18,543 bases of DNA from Pseudomonadota bacterium (GTDB lineage Bacteria > Pseudomonadota > Gammaproteobacteria > Xanthomonadales > Xanthomonadaceae), in the NCBI GenBank assembly GCA_023425225.1, contig JAFADB010000193.1:1-18543 (forward strand), given 5' to 3'. A model generated the notes under the pieces. That model did not search any database. It was not told the DNA's origin and saw nothing but the letters and a program-made list of their open reading frames with translations. Position numbers and translations under genes: made by a program. Positions 1-6,281 of this stretch are shown here, in pieces. How positions within the stretch are numbered: the stretch's first letter is position 1; each line of letters starts with the position of its first letter.

Positions 1-756
1 GGCTACGGTTCGCCGGACTGGCGTCCGGCGCAGTCGCCGCTGGGGCTGCGCGTGGACGAGGCGCCCGGCGCCTACGCCGCGCTGTACGCCACCCCGGCGC
101 AACGCAGCGACGGGGCGATGCCGTCGCCGGCATTGCAGCCGGGCCTGCCGCCGGTGCGCGAGGACAGCGGCGTGCCGCCACTGGGCTACGCCATCGCCCA
201 GTTGCACGGCATCTATGTCCTGGCCGAGTGCGCCGACGGATTGATCGTGGTGGACATGCACGCCGCGCACGAGCGCATCGGTTACGAGCGGCTCAAGAGC
301 GCGCACGACGGCATCGGCCTGAAGGCGCAGCCGCTGCTGGTGCCGATCACCCTGGCAGTGGGCGAGCGCGACGCCGACGTCGCCGAGCGCGAGGCCGACA
401 CCCTGGCTAGCCTCGGCTTCGAGGTCACCCGCGCCGGGCCGCAGTCGCTGCACGTGCGCAGCATCCCGGCGCTGCTGGCGCATGCCGAGCCCGAGTCGCT
501 GCTGCGCGACGTGCTCGGCGACCTGCGCGAGCACGGCCAGACCCGGCGCATCGCCGGTGCGCGCGACGAGCTGCTCTCGACCATGGCCTGCCACGGCGCG
601 GTGCGCGCCAACCGGCGATTGACGATCCCGGAGATGAACGCACTGTTGCGCGACATGGAGGCGACCGAGCGTTCCGGCCAGTGCAATCATGGCCGGCCGA
701 CCTGGGCGCATTTCGGCCTGGGCGAGATCGATCGATGGTTTCTACGGGGGCGTTGA
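1..756 (+). CDS. mutL: DNA mismatch repair protein MutL, C-terminal part (5' end outside window)
   Basis: MutL joins MutS to downstream steps of methyl-independent or methyl-directed mismatch repair. The reading frame is open from base 1, so only the linker and the C-terminal dimerisation/endonuclease domain are present. Visible motifs are QPLLVP (328-345), which fits the QxxLxP beta-clamp-binding motif, and DMHAAHERIGYE (253-288), which fits the DQHA(X)2E(X)4E metal-binding nuclease motif. ACHGAVRAN and QCNHGRPTWAHF, the two later nuclease-site motifs, are also present. This is the Pseudomonas-type MutL expected to nick DNA; E. coli MutL lacks this motif. The region before about base 170 is low-complexity and Pro/Ala-rich, as expected of the flexible linker. 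The stop codon TGA shares its A with the ATG of the next gene (TGATG). Family assignment is secure; nuclease activity is inferred from the motifs. Confidence 0.97.
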   Translation, partial: GYGSPDWRPAQSPLGLRVDEAPGAYAALYATPAQRSDGAMPSPALQPGLPPVREDSGVPPLGYAIAQLHGIYVLAECADGLIVVDMHAAHERIGYERLKSAHDGIGLKAQPLLVPITLAVGERDADVAEREADTLASLGFEVTRAGPQSLHVRSIPALLAHAEPESLLRDVLGDLREHGQTRRIAGARDELLSTMACHGAVRANRRLTIPEMNALLRDMEATERSGQCNHGRPTWAHFGLGEIDRWFLRGR

Positions 757-1691
757 TGGGCACGAAGGGGAAGTGGATCGCACTGGGGCTGGCCACGCTG
801 CTGCTGGCCGGCTGCGGCGGCAAGCCGGCAGGCGAGGCGGCGGGCGCGGCATCGCAGCCCGATCCGGCGTTCGCGGCCGACAACCAGGCCTGGCGGGTGG
901 AGCGCTACCAGGAGCTCATCGCCCCCGACGGCTGGACCAGCCTGGTCGGCCTGCACTGGCTCTCGCTCAAGGCGCACTACATCGGCTCCAGCGCCGACAG
1001 CGGCATCCGCCTGGAAGTGGGGCCGCCGAAGATGGGCATGGTCTCCAGCGAAGGCGACAGCGTCTGGTTCACCCCCGAGCGCGGGGCGGCGCTGACCGTG
1101 GACGGCAAGCCGCTGGGTGGGCGCATCCGCTTTTACAGCGACCGCGATCCGGAACCTACCGTGATCGGCTTCGACGACGGCAAGGGCCTGCTGACGCTGA
1201 TCCGCCGCGGCGACCGCTACGCGCTGCGGCTCAAGCATGCCGATGCTCCCTCGCGCACGCAGTTCACCGGCCTGGACTACTGGCCACTGGACGAGTCCTG
1301 GCGGATCAAGGCGCGCTACGTGCCCAACGACGCCGGCAAGACTTTGCCGATCGTCGACATCGTCGGCATCACCACCGAGATGCCCAACGCCGGCGCGGTC
1401 GAGTTCGAGCGCGACGGCCGCACCTGGAGGCTGGAGGCCACCGGCGAGCCGGGGCGGGAGCTGTTCCTGATCTTCGCCGACCGCACCAGCGGCCACGGCA
1501 GCTATCCGGCCGGGCGCTACATCGACCTGCCGGCGCCGGATGCCGACGGCGAGGTGACGATCGATTTCAACCGCGCCTACAACCCGCCGTGCGCGTTCAC
1601 GCCGTTCGCCACCTGTCCGTTGCCGCCGCCGGAGAACCGGCTGGACCTGCGGGTCGATGCCGGCGAGAAGGACTACCGGAAGCCGCATTGA
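756..1691 (+). CDS. DUF1684 family lipoprotein
   Basis: This is a 311-residue protein of the DUF1684 family, whose biochemical role is not established. The N terminus is a lipoprotein signal: charged MGTKGKW, a hydrophobic run, then the lipobox LLAG-C with the acylated Cys at residue 20. Gly follows the Cys, which does not signal inner-membrane retention, so outer-membrane attachment is likely. Family landmarks include DGWTSLVGLHWL near the mature N terminus, a central RFYSDRDP segment, and the highly conserved C-terminal FNRAYNPPCAFTPFATCPLP. I chose the ATG at 756 because it gives a clean signal peptide and overlaps the mutL stop. Upstream in-frame starts (681, 735) lie inside mutL and would add a polar extension. 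It probably belongs to the mutL transcript. Assignment to the family is firm; function is unknown. Confidence 0.9.
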   Translation: MGTKGKWIALGLATLLLAGCGGKPAGEAAGAASQPDPAFAADNQAWRVERYQELIAPDGWTSLVGLHWLSLKAHYIGSSADSGIRLEVGPPKMGMVSSEGDSVWFTPERGAALTVDGKPLGGRIRFYSDRDPEPTVIGFDDGKGLLTLIRRGDRYALRLKHADAPSRTQFTGLDYWPLDESWRIKARYVPNDAGKTLPIVDIVGITTEMPNAGAVEFERDGRTWRLEATGEPGRELFLIFADRTSGHGSYPAGRYIDLPAPDADGEVTIDFNRAYNPPCAFTPFATCPLPPPENRLDLRVDAGEKDYRKPH

Positions 1692-2629
1692 ACGGCTCGG
1701 CACGGCATTGCCGCCGGCCATGGCCGCGGCTGGTGGCCTGGCTGCTGTGGCTGGCGGTCTTCCCCGCGCTGGCGGCGCAGCCGCCGGTTCCGCTGCTGTG
1801 GTCGGTGTCGGCCGGGCAGGGCGGGTCGACGGTGTACCTGCTCGGCTCGTTCCACCTGCTCGAACCTGGCGACTATCCGCTTGCGCCCGAAGTGCAGGAG
1901 GCGTTCGACCAGTCCACGCGCGTGGCCTTCGAGCTGGATCCGGCGGAGATGGACCCGGCCACGCTGGGCGCGGCGATGCTGCGGGCCGCCATCCGCCGCG
2001 ACGGCGGCCGCCTGCAGGACGACCTGGATCCGTCCAGCTGGCAGCGCCTGCAGGATCTGGCGCGGGCGCAGGGACTGGACCTGGCGCAGCTGTCGGCATT
2101 CAAGCTCTGGTTCGTCGGGTTGAACCAGAGCGTGGCGGCGATGGCCCGGCAGGGGCTGGATCCCGACCTGGGCCTGGACCGCCATTTCATGCGCCAGGCC
2201 GCCCGCGCCGGCACGCCGGTGGTCGGACTGGAAAGCGCGGCGTCGCAGATCGCCCTGCTCGACGGCATGAGCCTGCCGGAACAGCGGCAGTTGCTCGACG
2301 ATGCCCTGGAGCAGGCGCAACCCGACGCCGCGCAGGCGCGCGAGCTGCACGCCGCCTGGCGCCGCGGCGATGCCGACCTGCTGTGGCGACTGACCGGCAA
2401 GCAGATGCGCGCGCGGCATCCGCAGCTGTACCGGCGCATGAACGTCGATCGCAACACCGCCTGGCTGGTCCCGCTGCGGCAGTGGCTGCAGCCGGGGCAG
2501 GGCCGCACGCTGGTGGTGGTGGGCGCGATGCACCTGCTGGGGCCTGATGGCCTGGTGGAACGCCTGCGCGCGGCGGGCTATCGCGTCACCCGCGTCTGCG
2601 GCGGCTGCGTTGCGCAGCCACCGCGTTGA
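1688..2629 (+). CDS. TraB/GumN family protein, secreted
   Basis: This 313-residue protein belongs to the TraB/PrgY/GumN family. Members are proposed to have metalloprotease-like or inhibitory roles, but this is not proved for bacterial forms. The family's GxxH-type motif is seen as LGSFHLL (about residues 52-58), then VVGLES in the middle and the C-terminal GAMHLLGPDGL, which likely holds the second conserved His. An Arg-rich N terminus followed by LVAWLLWLAVFPALAA predicts a signal peptide cut near residue 30, so it is probably periplasmic. I placed the start at TTG 1688 because it overlaps the preceding TGA and leaves the whole signal peptide intact. GTG 1733 would remove the positive N-region, and there is no in-frame ATG nearby. 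Start confidence is moderate; the family call is good. It ends 61 bp before the convergent phaR stop. Confidence 0.85.
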   Translation: MNGSARHCRRPWPRLVAWLLWLAVFPALAAQPPVPLLWSVSAGQGGSTVYLLGSFHLLEPGDYPLAPEVQEAFDQSTRVAFELDPAEMDPATLGAAMLRAAIRRDGGRLQDDLDPSSWQRLQDLARAQGLDLAQLSAFKLWFVGLNQSVAAMARQGLDPDLGLDRHFMRQAARAGTPVVGLESAASQIALLDGMSLPEQRQLLDDALEQAQPDAAQARELHAAWRRGDADLLWRLTGKQMRARHPQLYRRMNVDRNTAWLVPLRQWLQPGQGRTLVVVGAMHLLGPDGLVERLRAAGYRVTRVCGGCVAQPPR

Positions 2630-2689
2630 AATCCTGCCGAAGCGCGGCAACATGGCGCCGCGCCTGCAGCGGTCCCGCTGGCCGACAGG

Positions 2690-3193
2690 TCAGCGCGAAC
2701 GCGTCTTGTTGGGGCCGCTGGCGGGCGATTCGCCGCCTTCCTTGCCACCCTGGCCGAAGCCGGCACCGAAGTTGCGCTGGAACTCCTGCCACAGCTGCAG
2801 GTTGCGCTCGGTGAGCTGGTTCATCATCGTCCAAGGCGTCTGCCCGAGCAGGTTGCCCATCTGCTGGCGGAACTGCTGCTGCTGGTCCAGGAACACCTGC
2901 ATGCTGCGCTCCAGGTAGTTGCCCATGAAGCCCTGCAGCGAGTCGCCGTAGAAGCGGATCATCTGGCTGAGCATCTGCGTGGACAGCAGCGGCTCGCCGT
3001 CGCGCTCCTGGTCGGAAATGATCTGCAGCAGGACCGATCGGGTCAGGTCGTCGCCGCTCTTGGCATCGCGCACCTCGAATTCCTCGCCGTCGATGATCAG
3101 CTGGCGCACGTCCTCGATGGTGATGTAGCTGGAGATCTCGGTGTCGTACAGACGCCGGTTGGGATACTTCTTGATGACGCGGACATCGGCCAT
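2690..3193 (-). CDS. phaR: Polyhydroxyalkanoate synthesis repressor PhaR
   Basis: PhaR binds DNA and polyhydroxyalkanoate granules and represses phasin and pha genes until polymer is present. The 167-residue protein starts MADVRVIKKYPNRRLYDTE, the typical PhaR N terminus carrying the PHB/PHA accumulation regulator DNA-binding domain (about residues 4-65). The second accumulation-regulator domain follows (about 68-110, LLSTQMLSQMIRFYGDSLQGFM). The C-terminal part is Gln/Asn-rich with several QQ runs, as expected of the granule-binding region, and ends in a basic tail. The frame stays open upstream to about 3448, but that extension does not resemble PhaR and the family start is at 3193. There is no strong Shine-Dalgarno sequence, only a weak GAG upstream. 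phaB lies upstream on the same strand, but 361 bp away, so phaR probably has its own promoter. No phasin or synthase gene is in the window. Confidence 0.95.
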   Translation of the reverse strand: MADVRVIKKYPNRRLYDTEISSYITIEDVRQLIIDGEEFEVRDAKSGDDLTRSVLLQIISDQERDGEPLLSTQMLSQMIRFYGDSLQGFMGNYLERSMQVFLDQQQQFRQQMGNLLGQTPWTMMNQLTERNLQLWQEFQRNFGAGFGQGGKEGGESPASGPNKTRSR

Positions 3194-3554
3194 GGCATTG
3201 GGTGCTCGGTACGGTGTGGGGCGGAGGATGGCGCAGCGCAACAGGGCTTGCAACAGGACAAAAGTCCAATTTTCAGGCCTGGCCGGGCCGAAAAATGCTG
3301 CGCAGCATGGAATATCGGGGTATTTGCAGGGCGGGCACCACGGTCGCAGCAAAACTGTATGGTCCAGCCTCTCCTGTACTTGGCCGGGCGGCCGACGAGA
3401 GACCGGGTCGTCGTCCCGGGGCTTTGCGCAGCCGAAGCGCTTCGCCACGCACGGATGGCCAGCCAGGCATACCGGGACCCGGAGCGGCGGGGCGCAGGAC
3501 CCAGTGTCCGCGGGATGGCGAGTCCCAGGGCGTCTTGCCGATGGCCGCGGGGCT
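3194..3554. other. 361-bp gene-free spacer between phaB and phaR
   Basis: No credible gene is seen on either strand; the open frames here are shadows or extensions of phaR. The part nearest phaR (about 3240-3360) is clearly less GC-rich than its surroundings, as expected of a promoter for phaR reading leftwards. It contains the perfect 14-bp palindrome at 3295-3308 and a second inverted repeat, GGAC-AAAA-GTCC, at 3256-3267. Further from phaR there is a 12-bp palindrome CGAAGCGCTTCG near 3433-3444. I could not identify convincing -35/-10 hexamers. Confidence 0.5.
3295..3308. promoter_or_regulatory. Perfect 14-bp palindrome, candidate PhaR operator
   Basis: The sequence ATGCTGCGCAGCAT is a perfect palindrome about 100 bp upstream of the phaR start, in an AT-richer stretch. 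PhaR proteins in other bacteria bind TGC/GCA-rich inverted repeats and repress their own genes. The CTGC and GCAG half sites here fit that pattern, although the spacing is zero rather than the few bases reported for some PhaRs. Autoregulation is an inference. Confidence 0.4.
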
Positions 3555-4295
3555 TCACCAGCCCATGTGGTGGCCGCCGTTGATGTCCAGGTTGGATCCG
3601 GTGATCCATGCGGCCTCCTCGGCCACCAGGAAGTCCACCGCGTAGGCGATCTCCTCGGGCCGGCCTAGGCGGCCGGTGGGGATGTCGGCGACGATCTTGG
3701 CGCGGACCTCCTCGGGCACGGCCATCACCATGTCGGTGGCCACGTAGCCGGGCGAGATGGTGTTGACGGTGATGCCGAAGGCGGCGTTCTCGCGTGCCAG
3801 GGAAATGGTGAAGCCATGCATGCCGGCCTTGGCCGCGGCGTAGTTGGCTTGGCCATACTGGCCCTTGAGGCCGTTGATCGAGCTGATCTGGATGATGCGT
3901 CCCCAGCGCTGCCGGCGCATGCTCTCGATCGCCGGCCGGGTCACGTTGAACACCGAGTTGAGGTTGGTGTTGACCACCTCGTGCCACTGCTCGGCGGTCA
4001 TGCGGTGGAAGGTGGTGTCGCGGGTGATGCCGGCGTTGTTGACCAGGATCTCCACCGGCCCGAGCGCCTGCTCGACGCCGCGCACCAGGCCCTCGGCCGA
4101 TGCGGTATCGGCCACGTCGCCGGGGAACAGGGCGATCTCGAAGCCCTCCTGGCGCATGCGCTGCTGCCATTCCTGGGCGTGGTCGCCGTTGCGGAAGTTG
4201 GTGGCCACCCGGTGGCCCTGGCTGGCCAGGCGCCGGCAGATCGCCGTGCCGATGCCTCCGGTGCCGCCGGTGACCAGTGCGACGCGAGATGTCAT
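3555..4295 (-). CDS. phaB: Acetoacetyl-CoA reductase PhaB (SDR family)
   Basis: PhaB reduces acetoacetyl-CoA to (R)-3-hydroxybutyryl-CoA with NADPH, supplying monomer for polyhydroxybutyrate synthesis in the cytoplasm. The 246 residues equal the length of Cupriavidus necator PhaB. Visible features are the Rossmann TGGTGGIG (residues 9-16), LVNNAGI (84-90), and the catalytic Ser139, Tyr152 and Lys156 (SSINGLKG and YAAAK). SPGYVATDMV and the C-terminal INGGHHMGW also match. The close similarity to C. necator PhaB around the active site argues for PhaB over the related FabG, which lacks the GGHHMG ending. I chose ATG 4295 because a GGAG sits nine bases upstream; the alternative TTG at 4310 has none. 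gluQ ends 43 bp upstream on the same strand, so co-transcription is likely. The neighbouring phaR supports the assignment. Confidence 0.93.
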   Translation of the reverse strand: MTSRVALVTGGTGGIGTAICRRLASQGHRVATNFRNGDHAQEWQQRMRQEGFEIALFPGDVADTASAEGLVRGVEQALGPVEILVNNAGITRDTTFHRMTAEQWHEVVNTNLNSVFNVTRPAIESMRRQRWGRIIQISSINGLKGQYGQANYAAAKAGMHGFTISLARENAAFGITVNTISPGYVATDMVMAVPEEVRAKIVADIPTGRLGRPEEIAYAVDFLVAEEAAWITGSNLDINGGHHMGW

Positions 4296-4304
4296 GGACG
4301 CTTG

Positions 4305-4308
4305 CTCC
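4305..4308 (-). promoter_or_regulatory. Ribosome binding site fixing the phaB start
   Basis: On the minus strand GGAG precedes ATG 4295 by nine bases. It overlaps the alternative TTG codon at 4308-4310, which makes that upstream start unlikely. Confidence 0.6.
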
Positions 4309-4338
4309 AAGGGGCGAGGGCCGGAAATGGAATGGCGG

Positions 4339-5238
4339 TCATGCTACCGCGTCGGAGGCCTGCAGCGGACCGAATGGAATGCTGCGGCGGGGAATTAGCG
4401 CCGGATCGAAGTGCCGCAGCATGGACTGCAGCATCGCCTGCGGCGTGGCGGTGCCGGTGATCGCTGCCGGGGCCTGCCCCAGCGCACGCCAGGCCAGCGC
4501 CAGTGCGGGCAGCGGGGCCTCGCGGTCCAGCGGCAGCGAGGCCATCGACTTGGACAGCTTGTGGCCCCCGGCATCGGTCACCAGCGGCAGGTGCAGGTAG
4601 CGCGGGGTCGGTAGGCCCAGGGTGCGCTGCAGCAGGATCTGGCGCGCGGTGGAGTCGAGCAGGTCGGCGCCGCGCACCACGTCGGTGATGCCCTGGTCGG
4701 CATCGTCGGCCACCACCGCCAGCTGGTAGGCCCAGCAGCCGTCGGCGCGCAGCAGCACGAAGTCGCCGACCTCGGCGTGGACGTCCTGGCATTGCCGCCC
4801 GCGCAGCAGGTCGTCGAAGGCCAGCACGCTGCCGGACGGGACCCTCAGCCGCACCGCCGGCCGGTCGCGTGCCGCGGCCGCCACGCAGCGGTGGTGGATG
4901 CCGCCGGCGGCGGCCAGTTCGCTGCGGCTGCAACTGCATGGGAACGCCTGTCCATGCTGCAGCAGCTGCTGCAGCAATTCGCGGTAGCGCTCGCCGCGCC
5001 GGCTCTGCCACAGCACCGGTTCGTCCGACTGCAGGCCGAACGCGGCCAGCGTCTCGAGCTGGTCCCGGGCCGCGCCGGGCACCTCGCGGCCGCGATCCAC
5101 GTCCTCGATGCGCACCAGCCAGCGGCCGCCGGCATGGCGCGCCAGCAGCCAGCTGCCGAGTGCGGCCAGCAGCGAGCCGAAATGCAGCGGGCCGGTGGGC
5201 GAGGGCGCGAAGCGCCCGCGATAATGCGTGGTATCCAT
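4339..5238 (-). CDS. gluQ: Glutamyl-Q tRNA(Asp) synthetase
   Basis: This truncated paralogue of glutamyl-tRNA synthetase activates glutamate and attaches it to the queuosine base at position 34 of tRNA(Asp), not to the 3' end. The 299-residue length matches the family, which lacks an anticodon-binding domain. Seen are GRFAPSPTGPLHFGSLLAAL (residues 8-27) with the HIGH-type signature as HFGS, LVRIEDVDRGR, and the KLSKS loop (227-231). A zinc-site segment with Cys101, Cys103 and Cys118 is present. The Tyr ligand of E. coli GluQRS has no obvious counterpart: His115/His116 lie where it is expected and the loop is one residue shorter. A GAGGA eleven bases upstream supports ATG 5238. In many gammaproteobacteria gluQ follows dksA; here it instead stands divergent from htpX and upstream of phaB. 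Confidence 0.94.
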   Translation of the reverse strand: MDTTHYRGRFAPSPTGPLHFGSLLAALGSWLLARHAGGRWLVRIEDVDRGREVPGAARDQLETLAAFGLQSDEPVLWQSRRGERYRELLQQLLQHGQAFPCSCSRSELAAAGGIHHRCVAAAARDRPAVRLRVPSGSVLAFDDLLRGRQCQDVHAEVGDFVLLRADGCWAYQLAVVADDADQGITDVVRGADLLDSTARQILLQRTLGLPTPRYLHLPLVTDAGGHKLSKSMASLPLDREAPLPALALAWRALGQAPAAITGTATPQAMLQSMLRHFDPALIPRRSIPFGPLQASDAVA

Positions 5239-5257
5239 GAATGGCTGAATCCTCGGT

Positions 5258-5282
5258 CAGGTTGCAACTTGAATTCAACCTG
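5258..5282. repeat. Inverted repeat in the gluQ-htpX divergent promoter region
   Basis: CAGGTTG (5258-5264) and CAACCTG (5276-5282) form perfect 7-bp arms around an 11-bp centre. Inside lie two further palindromes, GTTGCAAC (5261-5268) and TTGAATTCAA (5269-5278). Lying between divergent genes, it could be an operator or simply part of the promoter. The candidate heat-shock -35 element overlaps it. Confidence 0.55.
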
Positions 5283-5296
5283 TCCGGGCGCCAGAT
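5268..5296 (+). promoter_or_regulatory. Candidate sigma32 (RpoH) heat-shock promoter for htpX
   Basis: CTTGAAT (5268-5274) matches the sigma32 -35 consensus CTTGAAA at six of seven positions. After a 14-base spacer, CGCCAGAT (5289-5296) matches the -10 consensus CCCCATNT at five of seven defined positions. A start near 5303 would leave a leader of about 35 bases before the htpX ATG. htpX is a known heat-shock gene in E. coli, so position and gene agree. This is pattern matching by eye and untested. Confidence 0.5.
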
Positions 5297-5338
5297 TGGT
5301 GGCCAGTCCGTCCGTCTTCGCTGGAGAAGAGCCTCCCC

Positions 5339-6223
5339 ATGTTCAACCGCATCTTCCTGTTCCTGGCCACCAACTTCGCCGTGCTGATCCTGGCGGGGAT
5401 CGTGATGTCGCTGCTGGGCGTCAATCCTGCGCAGATGAGCGGGCTGCTGGTGATGGCGGCGATCTTCGGCTTCGGCGGTTCGCTGATCTCGCTGCTGCTG
5501 TCCAAGTACATGGCCAAGCGCTCCACCGGCGCGCAGGTCATCACCGAGCCGCGCAACCAGACCGAGCGCTGGCTGCTGGCCACGGTCGAGCGGCAGGCGC
5601 GCATGGCCGGCATCGGCATGCCCGAGGTGGCGGTCTACGACGGCCCGGAGATCAACGCCTTCGCCACCGGCGCCAACCGCAACAACGCGCTGGTGGCCGT
5701 GTCCACCGGCCTGCTGCACAACATGAGCGAGGACGAGGCCGAGGCGGTGCTGGGTCACGAGATCAGCCACGTCGCCAACGGCGACATGGTGACCATGGCG
5801 CTGCTGCAGGGAGTGCTCAACACCTTCGTGATCGTGCTGGCGCGGGTGGTTGGCGGGGTGATCGACAGCTACCTGTCCGGCAACCGCGACAACGGCGGTA
5901 GCCGCGGCTTCGCCTACTACATCATCGTGTTCGTGCTGGAGATGGTGTTCGGCCTGTTCGCGACCATGATCGCGATGTGGTTCTCGCGCTACCGCGAGTT
6001 CCGCGCCGACGCCGGCGGCGCGCGGCTGGCCGGGCGCAACAAGATGATCGCCGCGCTGGAGCGGCTGCAGCTCAACCACGGCCAGAGCACGCTGCCGGCA
6101 CAGGTGGAGGCGTTCGGCATCGCCGGCGGCATGGGCCAGGGCCTGCGCAAGCTGTTCCTGAGCCATCCGCCGCTGCCCGAGCGCATCGCCGCGCTGCGGG
6201 CGGCGAACTCGACCGTCGTCTGA
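5339..6223 (+). CDS. htpX: Membrane-bound zinc protease HtpX
   Basis: HtpX is an inner-membrane M48-family metalloprotease that degrades misfolded membrane proteins together with FtsH. The 294 residues are one more than E. coli HtpX (293). The N terminus has two hydrophobic segments (about residues 5-27 and 34-54). The zinc motif is HEISH, with His140 and His144 as ligands and Glu141 as catalyst. Glu220 in RYREFRADAGGARL is the third ligand. Two more hydrophobic segments (about 157-177 and 191-215) follow the HEISH helix. The C terminus has SHPPLPERIAALR, typical of M48 proteases. A GGAGAAGAG stretch upstream of ATG 5339 serves as the ribosome binding site. A candidate heat-shock promoter lies at 5268-5296. 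It is transcribed alone and ends at a strong hairpin shared with the convergent gene. Confidence 0.97.
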   Translation: MFNRIFLFLATNFAVLILAGIVMSLLGVNPAQMSGLLVMAAIFGFGGSLISLLLSKYMAKRSTGAQVITEPRNQTERWLLATVERQARMAGIGMPEVAVYDGPEINAFATGANRNNALVAVSTGLLHNMSEDEAEAVLGHEISHVANGDMVTMALLQGVLNTFVIVLARVVGGVIDSYLSGNRDNGGSRGFAYYIIVFVLEMVFGLFATMIAMWFSRYREFRADAGGARLAGRNKMIAALERLQLNHGQSTLPAQVEAFGIAGGMGQGLRKLFLSHPPLPERIAALRAANSTVV

Positions 6224-6251
6224 CGCATCGCCGCGGTTTCCCACGGCCGAT

Positions 6252-6277
6252 CGAAGCCCGCCGCAAGGCGGGCTTCG
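6252..6277. terminator. Bidirectional hairpin between htpX and the fimX-like gene
   Basis: CGAAGCCCGCC (6252-6262) pairs perfectly with GGCGGGCTTCG (6267-6277) around a GCAA loop, giving an 11-bp GC-rich stem between two convergent stop codons. There is no T-run on either side, so it is not a textbook intrinsic terminator. Position and stability still suggest it ends or protects both transcripts. Confidence 0.65.
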
Positions 6278-6281
6278 CGCA

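Noticed and set aside
687..2099. 470-codon minus-strand open frame across the DUF1684 and TraB genes
   Set aside because: Pro/Ala/Arg-rich shadow of two well-supported plus-strand genes, no domain.
2630..2689. Weak hairpins between the convergent TraB and phaR genes
   Set aside because: Short GC stems such as CAGCG-GTCC-CGCTG are common by chance here and no T-run follows; not called as a terminator.
3194..3448. In-frame 85-codon N-terminal extension of phaR
   Set aside because: PhaR proteins begin at the RVIKKYPNRRLYDT region; the extension has no similarity and covers the likely promoter.
4292..6244. 650-codon minus-strand open frame spanning htpX and gluQ
   Set aside because: Crosses two genes on different strands in a non-native frame; high-GC artefact.
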